A stretch of DNA of 9,340 nt. Origin: Candidatus Delongbacteria bacterium (GTDB taxonomy: Bacteria; JAGOEH01). Below, piece after piece: positions 1 through 6,586 of this stretch; the stretch's first letter is position 1; the number at the start of each line of letters is the position of its first letter. Under the pieces are notes generated by a model that worked only from the letters and a program-made list of their open reading frames with translations, was not told the DNA's origin and did no database searches. Where the stretch lies: contig JAGOEH010000116.1 of assembly GCA_017997825.1 (NCBI GenBank), forward strand, positions 1-9,340. The letters are read 5' to 3'. The translations under genes were made by a program, and so were the position numbers.

Positions 1-1
1 C

Positions 2-562
2 TATTCGGTTCCTCAGGGCAAGCATCTTTTGGTCCATGACGGCGATTTTATCAAAGTCGGAGAACGTATTTGCGAAGGGCCCATCAACCCCCATGATATC
101 CTTTTTATCCAAGGGGTTCAGAGGGTCCAGGAGTACCTGGTCAATCAGTTTCAGGAAGTCTATCGCCTTCAGGGTGTGAAGATCAATGATAAACACCTTG
201 AAATCATTGTCCGCCAGATGCTCAGAAAAGTTACCATCGAGGATTCCGGTGATACGCGATTCCTTGAGAATGACATTGTGGACAAACTGGAATTGATCGA
301 AGAAAATGATCGAATCTCCAAAAAAGGCGGAATTCCGGCAACGTTCCGGCCGATTTTGCTGGGGATTACCCGGGCTTCTCTTACTACCACCAGTTTTATC
401 TCCGCCGCATCCTTCCAGGAAACGACCCGTGTTCTGACCGAGGCGGCAATCTGCGGCAAACAGGATACCCTGATCGGTTTGAAAGAGAACGTCATTCTGG
501 GGCATTTGATCCCGGCCGGCAGCGGATTCCGTAATTATAAACGCTTAAAAATTAAAGAATAA
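2..562 (+). CDS. rpoC: DNA-directed RNA polymerase subunit beta', C-terminal part (5' end outside window)
   Basis: The window opens in frame inside rpoC and about 186 codons remain, ending in TAA. The product is the largest catalytic subunit of RNA polymerase. Visible landmarks, in order, are the [14 protein letters not shown] segment, the [17 protein letters not shown] segment, GDTRFLE, the switch-region stretch [15 protein letters not shown] followed by [19 protein letters not shown], and the tail [17 protein letters not shown] that contacts the omega subunit. The catalytic NADFDGD motif lies upstream of the window. The tail is intact and ends in a short basic extension (KRLKIKE). Wording such as the IEENDRI segment resembles FCB-group bacteria more than Proteobacteria; this placement is by memory, not by a tree. 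The gene is closed by an intrinsic terminator ten bases after the stop, which suggests it ends the usual rpoB-rpoC operon. No start codon can be given. Confidence 0.98.
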   Translation, partial: YSVPQGKHLLVHDGDFIKVGERICEGPINPHDILFIQGVQRVQEYLVNQFQEVYRLQGVKINDKHLEIIVRQMLRKVTIEDSGDTRFLENDIVDKLELIEENDRISKKGGIPATFRPILLGITRASLTTTSFISAASFQETTRVLTEAAICGKQDTLIGLKENVILGHLIPAGSGFRNYKRLKIKE

Positions 563-571
563 TACAATCCT

Positions 572-598
572 AAAGGGGCGGCCTTCGCCGCCCCTTTT
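572..598 (+). terminator. Rho-independent terminator of rpoC
   Basis: A perfect 8-bp GC stem, GGGGCGGC (575-582) with GCCGCCCC (587-594), closes a CTTC loop. It is extended by AAA (572-574) pairing with TTT (595-597) and followed by a short T run (595-598). It starts ten bases after the rpoC stop codon. The T tract is only four long, so some read-through into the next gene is plausible. Confidence 0.93.
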
Positions 599-609
599 CT
601 CTTAGGAAT

Positions 610-1362
610 ATGATGAAAAAAATAGCGCTGATCATTAGTTTAACCTGGATTCTATCACTGGGGTCTGTCAATGATGCCGACACTCTCCCTCCGGTCGATC
701 TGATCCATATTCCGACTGCCGGCGTTCTCCAAAAACAACAATTCCATTTCCAACTGTTCACTTATGCCAATGGAGGGATGCTATTCTCAACCCGGATAGG
801 AATTATCAAGCCCCTGACACTCGGTTTCGCTTATGGGGGTGAATCTATTATCGGCGAACGCAAAATTAATTGGAATCAACGGGTCGAGTTTTCGCTCAAA
901 ATCCGGATCCTGGAAGAGAAAATCAACCGTCCGGCATTCTGCTTGGGGTATGATTCTCAAGGATTGGGACCCTTCGTAAAATCTCTTAGCCGCTATCAGC
1001 TTAAATCCAAGGGTTTCTTTGCGGCGGTTAGTAAAAACTATAAGGTATATGGCAATCTTGGAATTCACGGCGGATTGAATTATTCGCTCGAGGATAAGAA
1101 TGATCGGAACCTGAATTTTTTTGCCGGGGCGGATAAGGATATTCTGAAGAATTTATTTGCCAAGCTGGAATACGATTTCGCGTTCAATGATAACAATAAG
1201 GCATCATTAGGCAGAGGACGGGGCTACATGCATCTCGGACTCGATTATCAAATTGCCCCGGAGATTCAGATCGAATTCATCCTGCTGGATATTCTGAAGA
1301 ATCGAGAAGGGGCCTACGATCCGGTGCGGACTTTTCGAATCAACTATTATACCGGCTTTTAG
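610..1362 (+). CDS. Predicted outer-membrane beta-barrel protein of unknown function
   Basis: This 250-residue protein has a Sec-type signal peptide: MMKK, then a hydrophobic stretch to about residue 18, with likely cleavage near residues 22-24. The mature part is rich in alternating polar and aromatic/hydrophobic residues typical of transmembrane beta strands (RIGIIKPLTLGFAYGG, YGNLGIHGGLNYSLE, NLFAKLEYDFAFND, YMHLGLDYQIAPEIQIEF). It ends in phenylalanine after RINYYTGF, the usual C-terminal signal for barrel insertion. The opening LPPVDLIHIPTAGVLQ and the GGESIIG and YDSQGLGPF segments recall a barrel family I associate with uncultured FCB-type phyla, sometimes labelled YjbH-like; that link is from memory. 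Two adjacent ATGs (610 and 613) are possible starts. AGGA at 604-607 leaves 5 bases before the second, so 613 may be the true start. The gene begins directly after the rpoC terminator and has no visible promoter of its own. The role is unknown. Confidence 0.85.
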   Translation: MMKKIALIISLTWILSLGSVNDADTLPPVDLIHIPTAGVLQKQQFHFQLFTYANGGMLFSTRIGIIKPLTLGFAYGGESIIGERKINWNQRVEFSLKIRILEEKINRPAFCLGYDSQGLGPFVKSLSRYQLKSKGFFAAVSKNYKVYGNLGIHGGLNYSLEDKNDRNLNFFAGADKDILKNLFAKLEYDFAFNDNNKASLGRGRGYMHLGLDYQIAPEIQIEFILLDILKNREGAYDPVRTFRINYYTGF

Positions 1363-1369
1363 CCTTCAT

Positions 1370-2797
1370 CTATCGATTCATCAATCGATTATATATCATA
1401 CGGTAGTCACCTGCCGTTTTTTCCCAGGAAAAATCTTCGTGAATAATGGTTTGGATGATTGTTTTCCATTGCTGTGGGCGATGAAAGAATTCAATCGCGG
1501 TGTCAATAGCCTGGCAGGCATCATCCGGCTGAAATCGGCTGAATAAAAACCCCTTGGGGAGCGTTTGATCGTTTGGGCCGGATGGTTCCAGAATATCGGC
1601 GGCACCTCCGCTTTGGAAGGCTACCGGAACCGTTCCATAATGGATAGCCTTCATCAGGTGGTAGGGATAGGGTTCGTGGCGATAAGCCTGAAAGTAAATA
1701 TCGGCCCCCGCCAGCAGCATTTCCATCGTTTCAGGCTGATACCCGACCTGGTAATGGATGCGATCGAGATGGCCTTGGGCCATTTTGCGAAACACATCAT
1801 CGTAGAGTGAGGGATAGGGGTTCACAATCAAAAGATTCAGTTCTTCCTGGGCTAACCGCTCCAGAATTGATGATACCAGATCGGCTCCCTTGAACTCATG
1901 TGTTAATCCGGGCATCAGGATAAGGGGGATATCCGGTGACGAATCCAGTCCATAATCCTGAATGATCCTGGATTTAAGATGGTTACGGTGCTGACTATCC
2001 AAAGGATGATCCGATTTGGGGATAAGCCCCAGCGGAATTCCGACCAGCTTGGGAGAAGCTTGTCTGAAAACCCCGGCTAATCCGGTACCGTGGTTTTCCT
2101 TCTGTAGCTCGCGGGCATAGTAAGGGCTGACGGTGGAAACCTGGTCGGCAAAGATGACGCCGGATTTCAAAAAACTGATCTTTCCATAGTATTCAATGCC
2201 GTCCGGACTGAATATATCCCACGGTAATCCGGTCAGAGGCATGTCGAAATGCCAGAATAGCCCTTGATAGGCGGCATTATGAACCGTAAATAAGGTCCGG
2301 GTTTCCTTGAAAAACGGATCATTCCGATAGAGGATCTTCAAGTAGGCCGGTATCAGTCCGGATTCCCAGTCGTTGCAGTGAATGATCGGGATAGACTGAT
2401 TCATGGCTTTGAGTGCGATCAATACGGCCTTATTCAGGAAGATAAAGCGTTCAGCGTTATCCGGGAAATCGCCGTTGTGGTCTCCATAGATTCCATCGCG
2501 ATAAAACAGGTCGTGGTTTTCTATCAAAAAAATCGGGATTTGGCCGTGCAATAATGTCTGGTTGAGGCGGAAGGGGCGGTTGTAATTCAGAATCGGAACA
2601 TACAGGTTATCGAGATAGGGGGTAATGGGGAGTCCGCTGTCGGTGACCGATTTATATTGCGGCATGAAGATGCAGATGGACTGTCCCTGACGGTTCAGAG
2701 CCATCACCAGGTTTTCTGAAATTTCCGACAACGACCCGGTATGGGCGATGGGGGATAATTCAGGTGTTACAAATGCTATTTGAAGGGATTGTTTCAT
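1370..2797 (-). CDS. Divergent GT5 glycosyltransferase, glycogen synthase (GlgA)-like
   Basis: The 475-residue product has the length and two-Rossmann-domain layout of bacterial glycogen synthase, which extends alpha-1,4-glucan from ADP-glucose. The N-terminal domain keeps IAFVTPELSP (7-16), CNDWESGLIPAYL, HNAAYQGLFWH and the FLKSGVIFADQVSTVSPYYARELQ block. The C-terminal domain keeps FKGADLV, the HEP motif with the catalytic-site Glu, and HYGTVPVAFQSGGAADIL. Several residues that bind ADP-glucose in characterised GlgA are changed. The usual KTGGLADV reads HTGSLSEI (19-26). The Arg of the SRL..QKG motif is replaced, although its Lys stays. EPCGL reads EPYPY. The NGID turn reads GLIP. It is therefore better called a GT5 paralogue than glgA; another nucleotide sugar or loss of activity is possible. 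A strong Shine-Dalgarno (AAGGAGG, minus strand 2810-2804) sits 6 bases before the ATG. It follows rtcB by 24 bases, in the same operon. Its stop lies 7 bases from the convergent barrel gene. Confidence 0.85.
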   Translation of the reverse strand: MKQSLQIAFVTPELSPIAHTGSLSEISENLVMALNRQGQSICIFMPQYKSVTDSGLPITPYLDNLYVPILNYNRPFRLNQTLLHGQIPIFLIENHDLFYRDGIYGDHNGDFPDNAERFIFLNKAVLIALKAMNQSIPIIHCNDWESGLIPAYLKILYRNDPFFKETRTLFTVHNAAYQGLFWHFDMPLTGLPWDIFSPDGIEYYGKISFLKSGVIFADQVSTVSPYYARELQKENHGTGLAGVFRQASPKLVGIPLGLIPKSDHPLDSQHRNHLKSRIIQDYGLDSSPDIPLILMPGLTHEFKGADLVSSILERLAQEELNLLIVNPYPSLYDDVFRKMAQGHLDRIHYQVGYQPETMEMLLAGADIYFQAYRHEPYPYHLMKAIHYGTVPVAFQSGGAADILEPSGPNDQTLPKGFLFSRFQPDDACQAIDTAIEFFHRPQQWKTIIQTIIHEDFSWEKTAGDYRMIYNRLMNR

Positions 2798-2803
2798 GGT
2801 TTG

Positions 2804-2810
2804 CCTCCTT
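2804..2810 (-). promoter_or_regulatory. Strong ribosome binding site of the GlgA-like gene
   Basis: AAGGAGG on the minus strand lies 6 bases before the ATG at 2797, in the 24-base gap after the rtcB stop. It fixes the start codon and gives the third operon gene its own efficient translation initiation. Confidence 0.85.
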
Positions 2811-2821
2811 CCATGGATGGA

Positions 2822-4273
2822 TTAGCCTTTGACTACACCAATCGGGGTCAGACGGGCAATCGGATCCGCCAGACCGGCTTTTTGAGTGACTGCGATAACC
2901 CGGTCGATATCTTTGTAGGCCGAAGGTGCCTCTTCAGCAATACCTTTCCAGGATGCTCCGCGAAGGTGGATATGGTGAGCTTCCAATTCGGATTTGATCT
3001 GCTCTCCCCTGAAGCGTTTAAGAGCCTGGGTTCTGGACATGGCCCGGCCGGCGCCGTGAGCGGTCGATCCAAAACTTGATTCCATCGCTTGATGAGTTCC
3101 GACCAACAGATAAGACGCTGTACCCATGCTACCGGGGATCAGAACCGGCTGTCCGACGGATCGGTATCGATCAGGAATCTCCAACCGGCCGGAGGGAAAG
3201 GAACGGGTGGCACCTTTTCGATGAACATAAACCTGGTGTGACACTCCATCGATGGTATGGGTTTCCAGCTTGGCAATATTGTGAGCGACATCGTAAACCG
3301 GAGTGATGATAGCCTGAGATCCCCAGATTTTCAAAAAGCTTTCCCGGATCCAATGAGCGATGATATGCCGATTAGCCCATGCAAAATTGGCCGCTGCACT
3401 CATAGCCTTGAAATACTGTTGGGCTAATACACTTTGGGCCGGGGCATAGATAAGGTCTTTCTCCGGTAAGCGGCGCATGATATCCGGGTAGGTATCCTCC
3501 ATCCGCTTCAGATAATCGGAACAGACCTGATGCCCTAATCCGCGCGATCCGGTATGGATCGAGACCATAACCTGCCCGGGTTGAATGACTCCGAAACAGC
3601 GGGCAATTTCCGGTTGGTAAATCTGATCGACCACTTGGATCTCCAGGAAATGGTTGCCGGCTCCCAAGGTCCCTAACTGGTTGCGGCCCCGCTTGCGGGC
3701 CGTTACCGATACGGCATCGGGATCGGCACCCGGCATACATCCGCCCTCCTCGGCCAGAATATAATCGTCCTGGATACCATATCCATGTCGATACGCCCAT
3801 CGAGCTCCGTCATGAAGCACCTCATCCAGTTCGGAATCCTTCAAATGAAGCTTCGATTCACTGCCCATTCCGCTGGGTACCGAGGAAAAAATTTGGTCGA
3901 GTAGTGGTTTCATTCCCGATTCCACCTGGTCTCGTTCCAGGTTGGTGGCCATTAGCCTGACTCCGCAGTTGATATCGAATCCGATTCCGCCCGGAGTAAT
4001 GCCGCCATGTTCTGCATCCATGGCAGCAACTCCGCCGATCGGGAATCCATATCCCTGGTGCGCGTCGGGACACATGATCGCATGACGGTAAATTCCAGGC
4101 AGGCTGCCGGCAACATTGCAGGCCTGTTCTATGGCGCCATCGGACTGCATCATCTCGAGCAGCCGGTCGTCAGCATAAATCGTAACCGGCACCGACATGC
4201 TGTCCCGACGCGCTACCGTGAATGAATAGTCGTTAATACGCTCAATTTTCAAAGCCTTCATCATACTCCTCAT
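2822..4273 (-). CDS. rtcB: RNA-splicing ligase RtcB (3'-phosphate/5'-OH RNA ligase)
   Basis: RtcB is a GTP- and Mn2+-dependent ligase that joins RNA 2',3'-cyclic-phosphate or 3'-phosphate ends to 5'-OH ends in RNA repair (and tRNA splicing where introns occur). At 483 residues it matches the roughly 480-residue long form. Metal and GMP-binding landmarks are all present: CPDAHQGYGFPIGGVAA, GFDINCGVR with Asp100 and Cys103, AGNHFLEIQ, HTGSRGLGHQ, YDVAHNIAK, HRKGATRSFP, GSMGTASYLLVG, and AHGAGR with the His to be guanylylated at 406 (Pyrococcus horikoshii His404). It appears active. The start is uncertain. ATG at 4273 overlaps the archease stop as ATGA. ATGs at 4264 and 4261 follow an AGGAG (minus strand 4270-4266), and the better-spaced start gives MKALKIERIND. 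Either way the gene is translationally coupled to archease, its known activator. No RtcR-type regulator is present. Confidence 0.97.
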   Translation of the reverse strand: MRSMMKALKIERINDYSFTVARRDSMSVPVTIYADDRLLEMMQSDGAIEQACNVAGSLPGIYRHAIMCPDAHQGYGFPIGGVAAMDAEHGGITPGGIGFDINCGVRLMATNLERDQVESGMKPLLDQIFSSVPSGMGSESKLHLKDSELDEVLHDGARWAYRHGYGIQDDYILAEEGGCMPGADPDAVSVTARKRGRNQLGTLGAGNHFLEIQVVDQIYQPEIARCFGVIQPGQVMVSIHTGSRGLGHQVCSDYLKRMEDTYPDIMRRLPEKDLIYAPAQSVLAQQYFKAMSAAANFAWANRHIIAHWIRESFLKIWGSQAIITPVYDVAHNIAKLETHTIDGVSHQVYVHRKGATRSFPSGRLEIPDRYRSVGQPVLIPGSMGTASYLLVGTHQAMESSFGSTAHGAGRAMSRTQALKRFRGEQIKSELEAHHIHLRGASWKGIAEEAPSAYKDIDRVIAVTQKAGLADPIARLTPIGVVKG

Positions 4274-4698
4274 AAATCCAGTAAAAATTGGGCATAGTAC
4301 CGTCCGGCCCGCTTCCCAAATCTCATCATCCCATACGTCATGGCTTTGATCCCGGTTTCAATGCGGTAATTCCGCATCGGAGCATACCCAATCATGGCTT
4401 CCAACCGCAACGAATGCTCGCTATCCTCAATTTCAATCCATTCCAATTCCACCGGTATAATCCCTTCACTATCAGACAATCCGATCAAATACTCGAGAAA
4501 TTCAAACAATAAACGTTCTTTGGAGGGTGCTGTAAAGATTTCCTGCCGTGTTTCCGTGCTTTTGGGACGCTGCCTTCCGATCCATAACCGAATCACGGCG
4601 GCCAACGCGTTTGCGAATAGCTCTTCCATCGTGTCACCATATGACCTGATTTTAGCATCTGCAATATGAGACATTTGTCGATACCGGATTAAAGCCAT
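4270..4698 (-). CDS. Archease, RtcB-activating protein
   Basis: Archease is a small protein that accelerates RtcB guanylylation and allows multiple turnover. This 142-residue product has the family's usual size and architecture. It has the N-terminal HIADAKIRSYG (family HTADxxI.ayG; Asp14), the helix EELFANALAAVIRL, the central LLFEFLEYLIGLSDSEGI (Asp76), and the C-terminal GIKAMTYGMMRF strand followed by FLLDL (Asp141). The acidic residues that bind metal in characterised archeases appear to be kept. One change is in the common KAVTYH motif: the His is Gly123 here. It is the first gene of the operon, its stop overlaps the upstream-most ATG of rtcB by four bases, and this adjacency strongly supports the assignment. 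A GGGGG Shine-Dalgarno-like run (minus strand 4711-4707) lies 8 bases before the ATG. The predicted transcript starts only about 15 bases upstream, so the leader is very short. Confidence 0.93.
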   Translation of the reverse strand: MALIRYRQMSHIADAKIRSYGDTMEELFANALAAVIRLWIGRQRPKSTETRQEIFTAPSKERLLFEFLEYLIGLSDSEGIIPVELEWIEIEDSEHSLRLEAMIGYAPMRNYRIETGIKAMTYGMMRFGKRAGRYYAQFLLDL

Positions 4699-4719
4699 GG
4701 ATCTGACCCCCTTTTTTTT

Positions 4720-4748
4720 AGTATACGGGAAAGAAAGCTGGATGTCAA
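4720..4748 (-). promoter_or_regulatory. Sigma70-type promoter of the archease-rtcB-glgA-like operon
   Basis: On the minus strand, TTGACA (4748-4743) is followed by exactly 17 bases and TATACT (4725-4720), an 11/12 match to consensus. A/T-rich sequence just upstream (about 4749-4765) could act as an UP element. Initiation is predicted near 4714-4712, inside a run of eight A residues that leads straight into the GGGGG ribosome-binding run. I see no operator repeat over it. Confidence 0.88.
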
Positions 4749-4781
4749 GAAAAATTTAATCAGGTGAATATGTTGCGGGCG

Positions 4782-4819
4782 CCGGGTGAAGGTTTCAACC
4801 AAATCGGAATTCTCACCGG
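4782..4819. repeat. Imperfect inverted repeat between the two divergent promoters
   Basis: CCGGGTGA (4782-4789) faces TCACCGG (4813-4819) with one bulged G, and GGTT-TC-AACC (4791-4800) lies between. It sits in the non-transcribed middle of the 241-base divergent intergenic region, some 34 bases from the -35 of the minus promoter and 43 from that of the plus promoter. It could be an operator or chance; the evidence is weak. Nothing else was recognised in this gap besides the two promoters. Confidence 0.25.
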
Positions 4820-4862
4820 AATGGGTTCCCGCTAAAAAACATCATTTCAGCAGAAAAAAATA

Positions 4863-4891
4863 TTGACAAAGATCGATGAATCAGTTATAAT
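4863..4891 (+). promoter_or_regulatory. Perfect-consensus sigma70 promoter of the lipoprotein hydrolase gene
   Basis: TTGACA (4863-4868), a 17-base spacer and TATAAT (4886-4891) match consensus at 12 of 12 positions. The A-rich run AGAAAAAAATA just upstream may be an UP element. Transcription should begin near 4898, giving a leader of about 42 bases. The ribosome binding site AAAAGGAG (4926-4933) is 6 bases before the ATG. Confidence 0.92.
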
Positions 4892-4939
4892 GGAAGGCTT
4901 GGAAACGAGTTAACGTCATCAAGTCAAAAGGAGAATATA

Positions 4940-6274
4940 ATGAGAACTATTTTAGTCTGGATCATGCTGGGATTGATTCTGATCGGAACCGGATGCCTGA
5001 AGTCGAATCGGGACGATCTGCCGAAGATTTCTACCGATATCGCATCGGCTTTGGTCAAAAAGAATTTTCAGTCTGTCGCCAAACGGTTCAGCCCGGATTT
5101 AGCCAAAGTCTTGAATCCCGAAATCATGGAGAACTATTGGAATTCGTATGTATCCACCATGGGACCATTCCAGCGTCTTGGATCAGTCCGCTCTGAGAGT
5201 GAAGGAAAGTCCGAGATTTATTATGTGGACTGTATTTATGAAAAGAACCAGATCAGTCTGAAAATTGTCTATGATTCAGCATTCAATGTGAACGGGCTGT
5301 CGTTTACCCCCAAGGAATCTCAGGCTAACTATCAGCTACCCTCTTATGCCGATTCGACCTCCCTGACTCCGGAAGAGGTAACGTTGGGACATAAGGGATG
5401 GGAGCTTCCCGGGAGCCTGTTTTTGCCTGCTAAGGACGGAAAATTCCCGGCAGTGGTTCTGATTCATGGTTCAGGCCCGCAGGATCGCTATGCCACCATT
5501 GGCCCGAACAAGTTCTTTCTGGATCTGGCCTATGGATTGGTACATCAGGGATTTGCGGTGCTGTGTTATGAAAAACGGACCCGTCAGTATGCCTCCCGTT
5601 ATGCGGATGGCACCGTTCGCGATATTACGGTGAAAGATGAAACCATTGATGATGCCGTTGCGGCCGGACAATTCCTGAAAAGCCATCCCCGGATTAAAGC
5701 CGATAAGATCTTTTTAGCCGGCCATAGCCTGGGCGGTATGCTCATTCCCAGGATTGATCAGCAAACGTCTCTTTTTGCCGGTTATGTCATAATGGCCGCT
5801 CCAGCCCGTCCCCTCGAGGATATTCTGTTGGAACAGCTGAATTATGCCTATGCCATCGATGGAGAGCTGACTGCTCAGGATAGTGCCGCCCTGGCCGATT
5901 TGAAAAAAAAGATCGAAATGGTCAAGAGCCCGGCTCTGAGTTCTAAAACGCCAATCACCTCTTTACCCTATAACACTCCGGCCGGCTATTGGCTGGATCT
6001 GCGCGGCTATGCTCCAGCTCAGCAAGCCAAGTTAATTCGAAAACCGGTCCTGATCGTCCAGGGGCAGCGTGATTACCAGACAACCTACCCCGATTATAAA
6101 GAATGGCAAGCCGCTTTGCAGAAGAATAAAAATGTCACCTTTAAAGCCTATCCGGATCTGAATCACCTTTTTATGGTAGGCCAGGGCATGAGTTATCCCA
6201 ATGAGTATAATGTGCCGAACCATGTCGATCTGCAGATGATCAGCGATATGGCCAAATGGATGGACCGGAACTGA
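4940..6274 (+). CDS. Lipoprotein with DUF3887-like domain and alpha/beta-hydrolase domain
   Basis: The 444-residue protein starts with a lipoprotein signal peptide: a hydrophobic stretch from residue 4 and lipobox IGTGC with Cys19 as the lipidated residue. The Gly at -3 is less usual. Residues about 28-115 resemble DUF3887, a small NTF2-like module often fused to hydrolases (SALVKKNFQSVAKRFSPDL, WNSYVSTMGPFQRLGS). Residues about 130-444 are an alpha/beta hydrolase. The oxyanion/HG motif is VVLIHGSGPQDR, the nucleophile elbow AGHSLGG has Ser263, the acid is Asp378 in QGQRDYQTT, and the base is His409 in DLNHLF, so the triad looks complete. It is probably an envelope-anchored esterase or peptidase-like hydrolase; the substrate cannot be told. 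It is a single-gene unit with its own consensus promoter and a GC-rich hairpin after the TGA stop. Confidence 0.9.
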   Translation: MRTILVWIMLGLILIGTGCLKSNRDDLPKISTDIASALVKKNFQSVAKRFSPDLAKVLNPEIMENYWNSYVSTMGPFQRLGSVRSESEGKSEIYYVDCIYEKNQISLKIVYDSAFNVNGLSFTPKESQANYQLPSYADSTSLTPEEVTLGHKGWELPGSLFLPAKDGKFPAVVLIHGSGPQDRYATIGPNKFFLDLAYGLVHQGFAVLCYEKRTRQYASRYADGTVRDITVKDETIDDAVAAGQFLKSHPRIKADKIFLAGHSLGGMLIPRIDQQTSLFAGYVIMAAPARPLEDILLEQLNYAYAIDGELTAQDSAALADLKKKIEMVKSPALSSKTPITSLPYNTPAGYWLDLRGYAPAQQAKLIRKPVLIVQGQRDYQTTYPDYKEWQAALQKNKNVTFKAYPDLNHLFMVGQGMSYPNEYNVPNHVDLQMISDMAKWMDRN

Positions 6275-6291
6275 TCTGACACAATACAATT

Positions 6292-6315
6292 ACCCCCTCC
6301 GCCCGCGGAGGGGGT
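6292..6315 (+). terminator. GC-rich hairpin after the hydrolase gene, likely terminator without a T tract
   Basis: ACCCCCTCCG (6292-6301) pairs perfectly with CGGAGGGGGT (6306-6315) across a 4-base loop, 17 bases past the TGA. No T run follows on the plus strand. A second GGGGGT at 6331-6336 could compete for the C-rich arm. Position suggests transcription termination or 3'-end protection. The element could also be an interspersed palindromic repeat. Confidence 0.6.
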
Positions 6316-6369
6316 CCGTTGAGGGAGACCGGGGGTATGGCAAGCAAAGATCATACGATGAGTTTTAAC

Positions 6370-6397
6370 TTGACAAATAAAATGGGACGCATATATT
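6370..6397 (+). promoter_or_regulatory. Probable sigma70 promoter for the alpha-2-macroglobulin gene
   Basis: TTGACA (6370-6375), a 16-base spacer and TATATT (6392-6397) match consensus at 11 of 12 positions. Initiation is predicted near 6404, which gives an unusually long leader of about 187 bases before the ATG at 6591. No better promoter was found nearer the gene. Confidence 0.7.
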
Positions 6398-6438
6398 AAG
6401 AGTATTAGTCTGATTCGATAATCGTTTGAAATGAACGT

Positions 6439-6546
6439 GCCGATGATAAAGAATCTGCCGGACCATGCTCTTGGAAAACCCGATCATTCTTGTTAATCCA
6501 ACCCTATCGATCATATCCGCTTAGCATGGTAGCACTTTACATCGGC
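6439..6546 (+). ncRNA. Structured 5' leader, candidate cis-regulatory RNA
   Basis: A 108-base segment folds into nested helices. GCCGATG (6439-6445) pairs with CATCGGC (6540-6546). After one bulged A (6446), TAAAG (6447-6451) pairs with CTTTA (6535-6539). Next comes TGC (6456-6458) with GCA (6532-6534), then ACCATGCT (6462-6469) with AGCATGGT (6523-6530), and an apical TTGGA (6471-6475) with TCCAA (6497-6501). All pairs are Watson-Crick. A possible outer closure is CTGATT (6410-6415) with AATCAG (6576-6581), which reaches the ribosome binding site. It lies wholly between the predicted start near 6404 and the ATG at 6591. No open reading frame was noted here. It matches no riboswitch I recognise. 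It could alternatively be an independent RNA or an intergenic palindromic element. Confidence 0.6.
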
Positions 6547-6579
6547 CTGCGATATTCTGATATGAGCTGAATTATAATC

Positions 6580-6586
6580 AGGGGGA
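6580..6586 (+). promoter_or_regulatory. Ribosome binding site of the alpha-2-macroglobulin gene
   Basis: AGGGGGA precedes two adjacent ATGs, at 6591 (4 bases away) and 6594 (7 bases away). The second has the more usual spacing, so the protein may begin MKMW. The first bases of the site can pair with CTGATT (6410-6415) in the leader. Confidence 0.7.

Noticed and set aside
1372-1389. ATCGATT/AATCGAT hairpin as a bidirectional terminator
   Set aside because: It is A/T-rich, lies within coding sequence and has no T run on either side.
3372-3800. 142-codon minus-strand open frame inside rtcB
   Set aside because: It lies wholly inside rtcB on the same strand in another frame, with Gly/Arg/Pro-rich composition and no domain signs. 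It is a shadow of the real gene.
6573-6578. TATAAT just upstream of the alpha-2-macroglobulin start
   Set aside because: No -35-like hexamer lies 16-18 bases upstream (CGATAT or similar), and a start would fall inside the ribosome binding site. The promoter at 6370-6397 is better.
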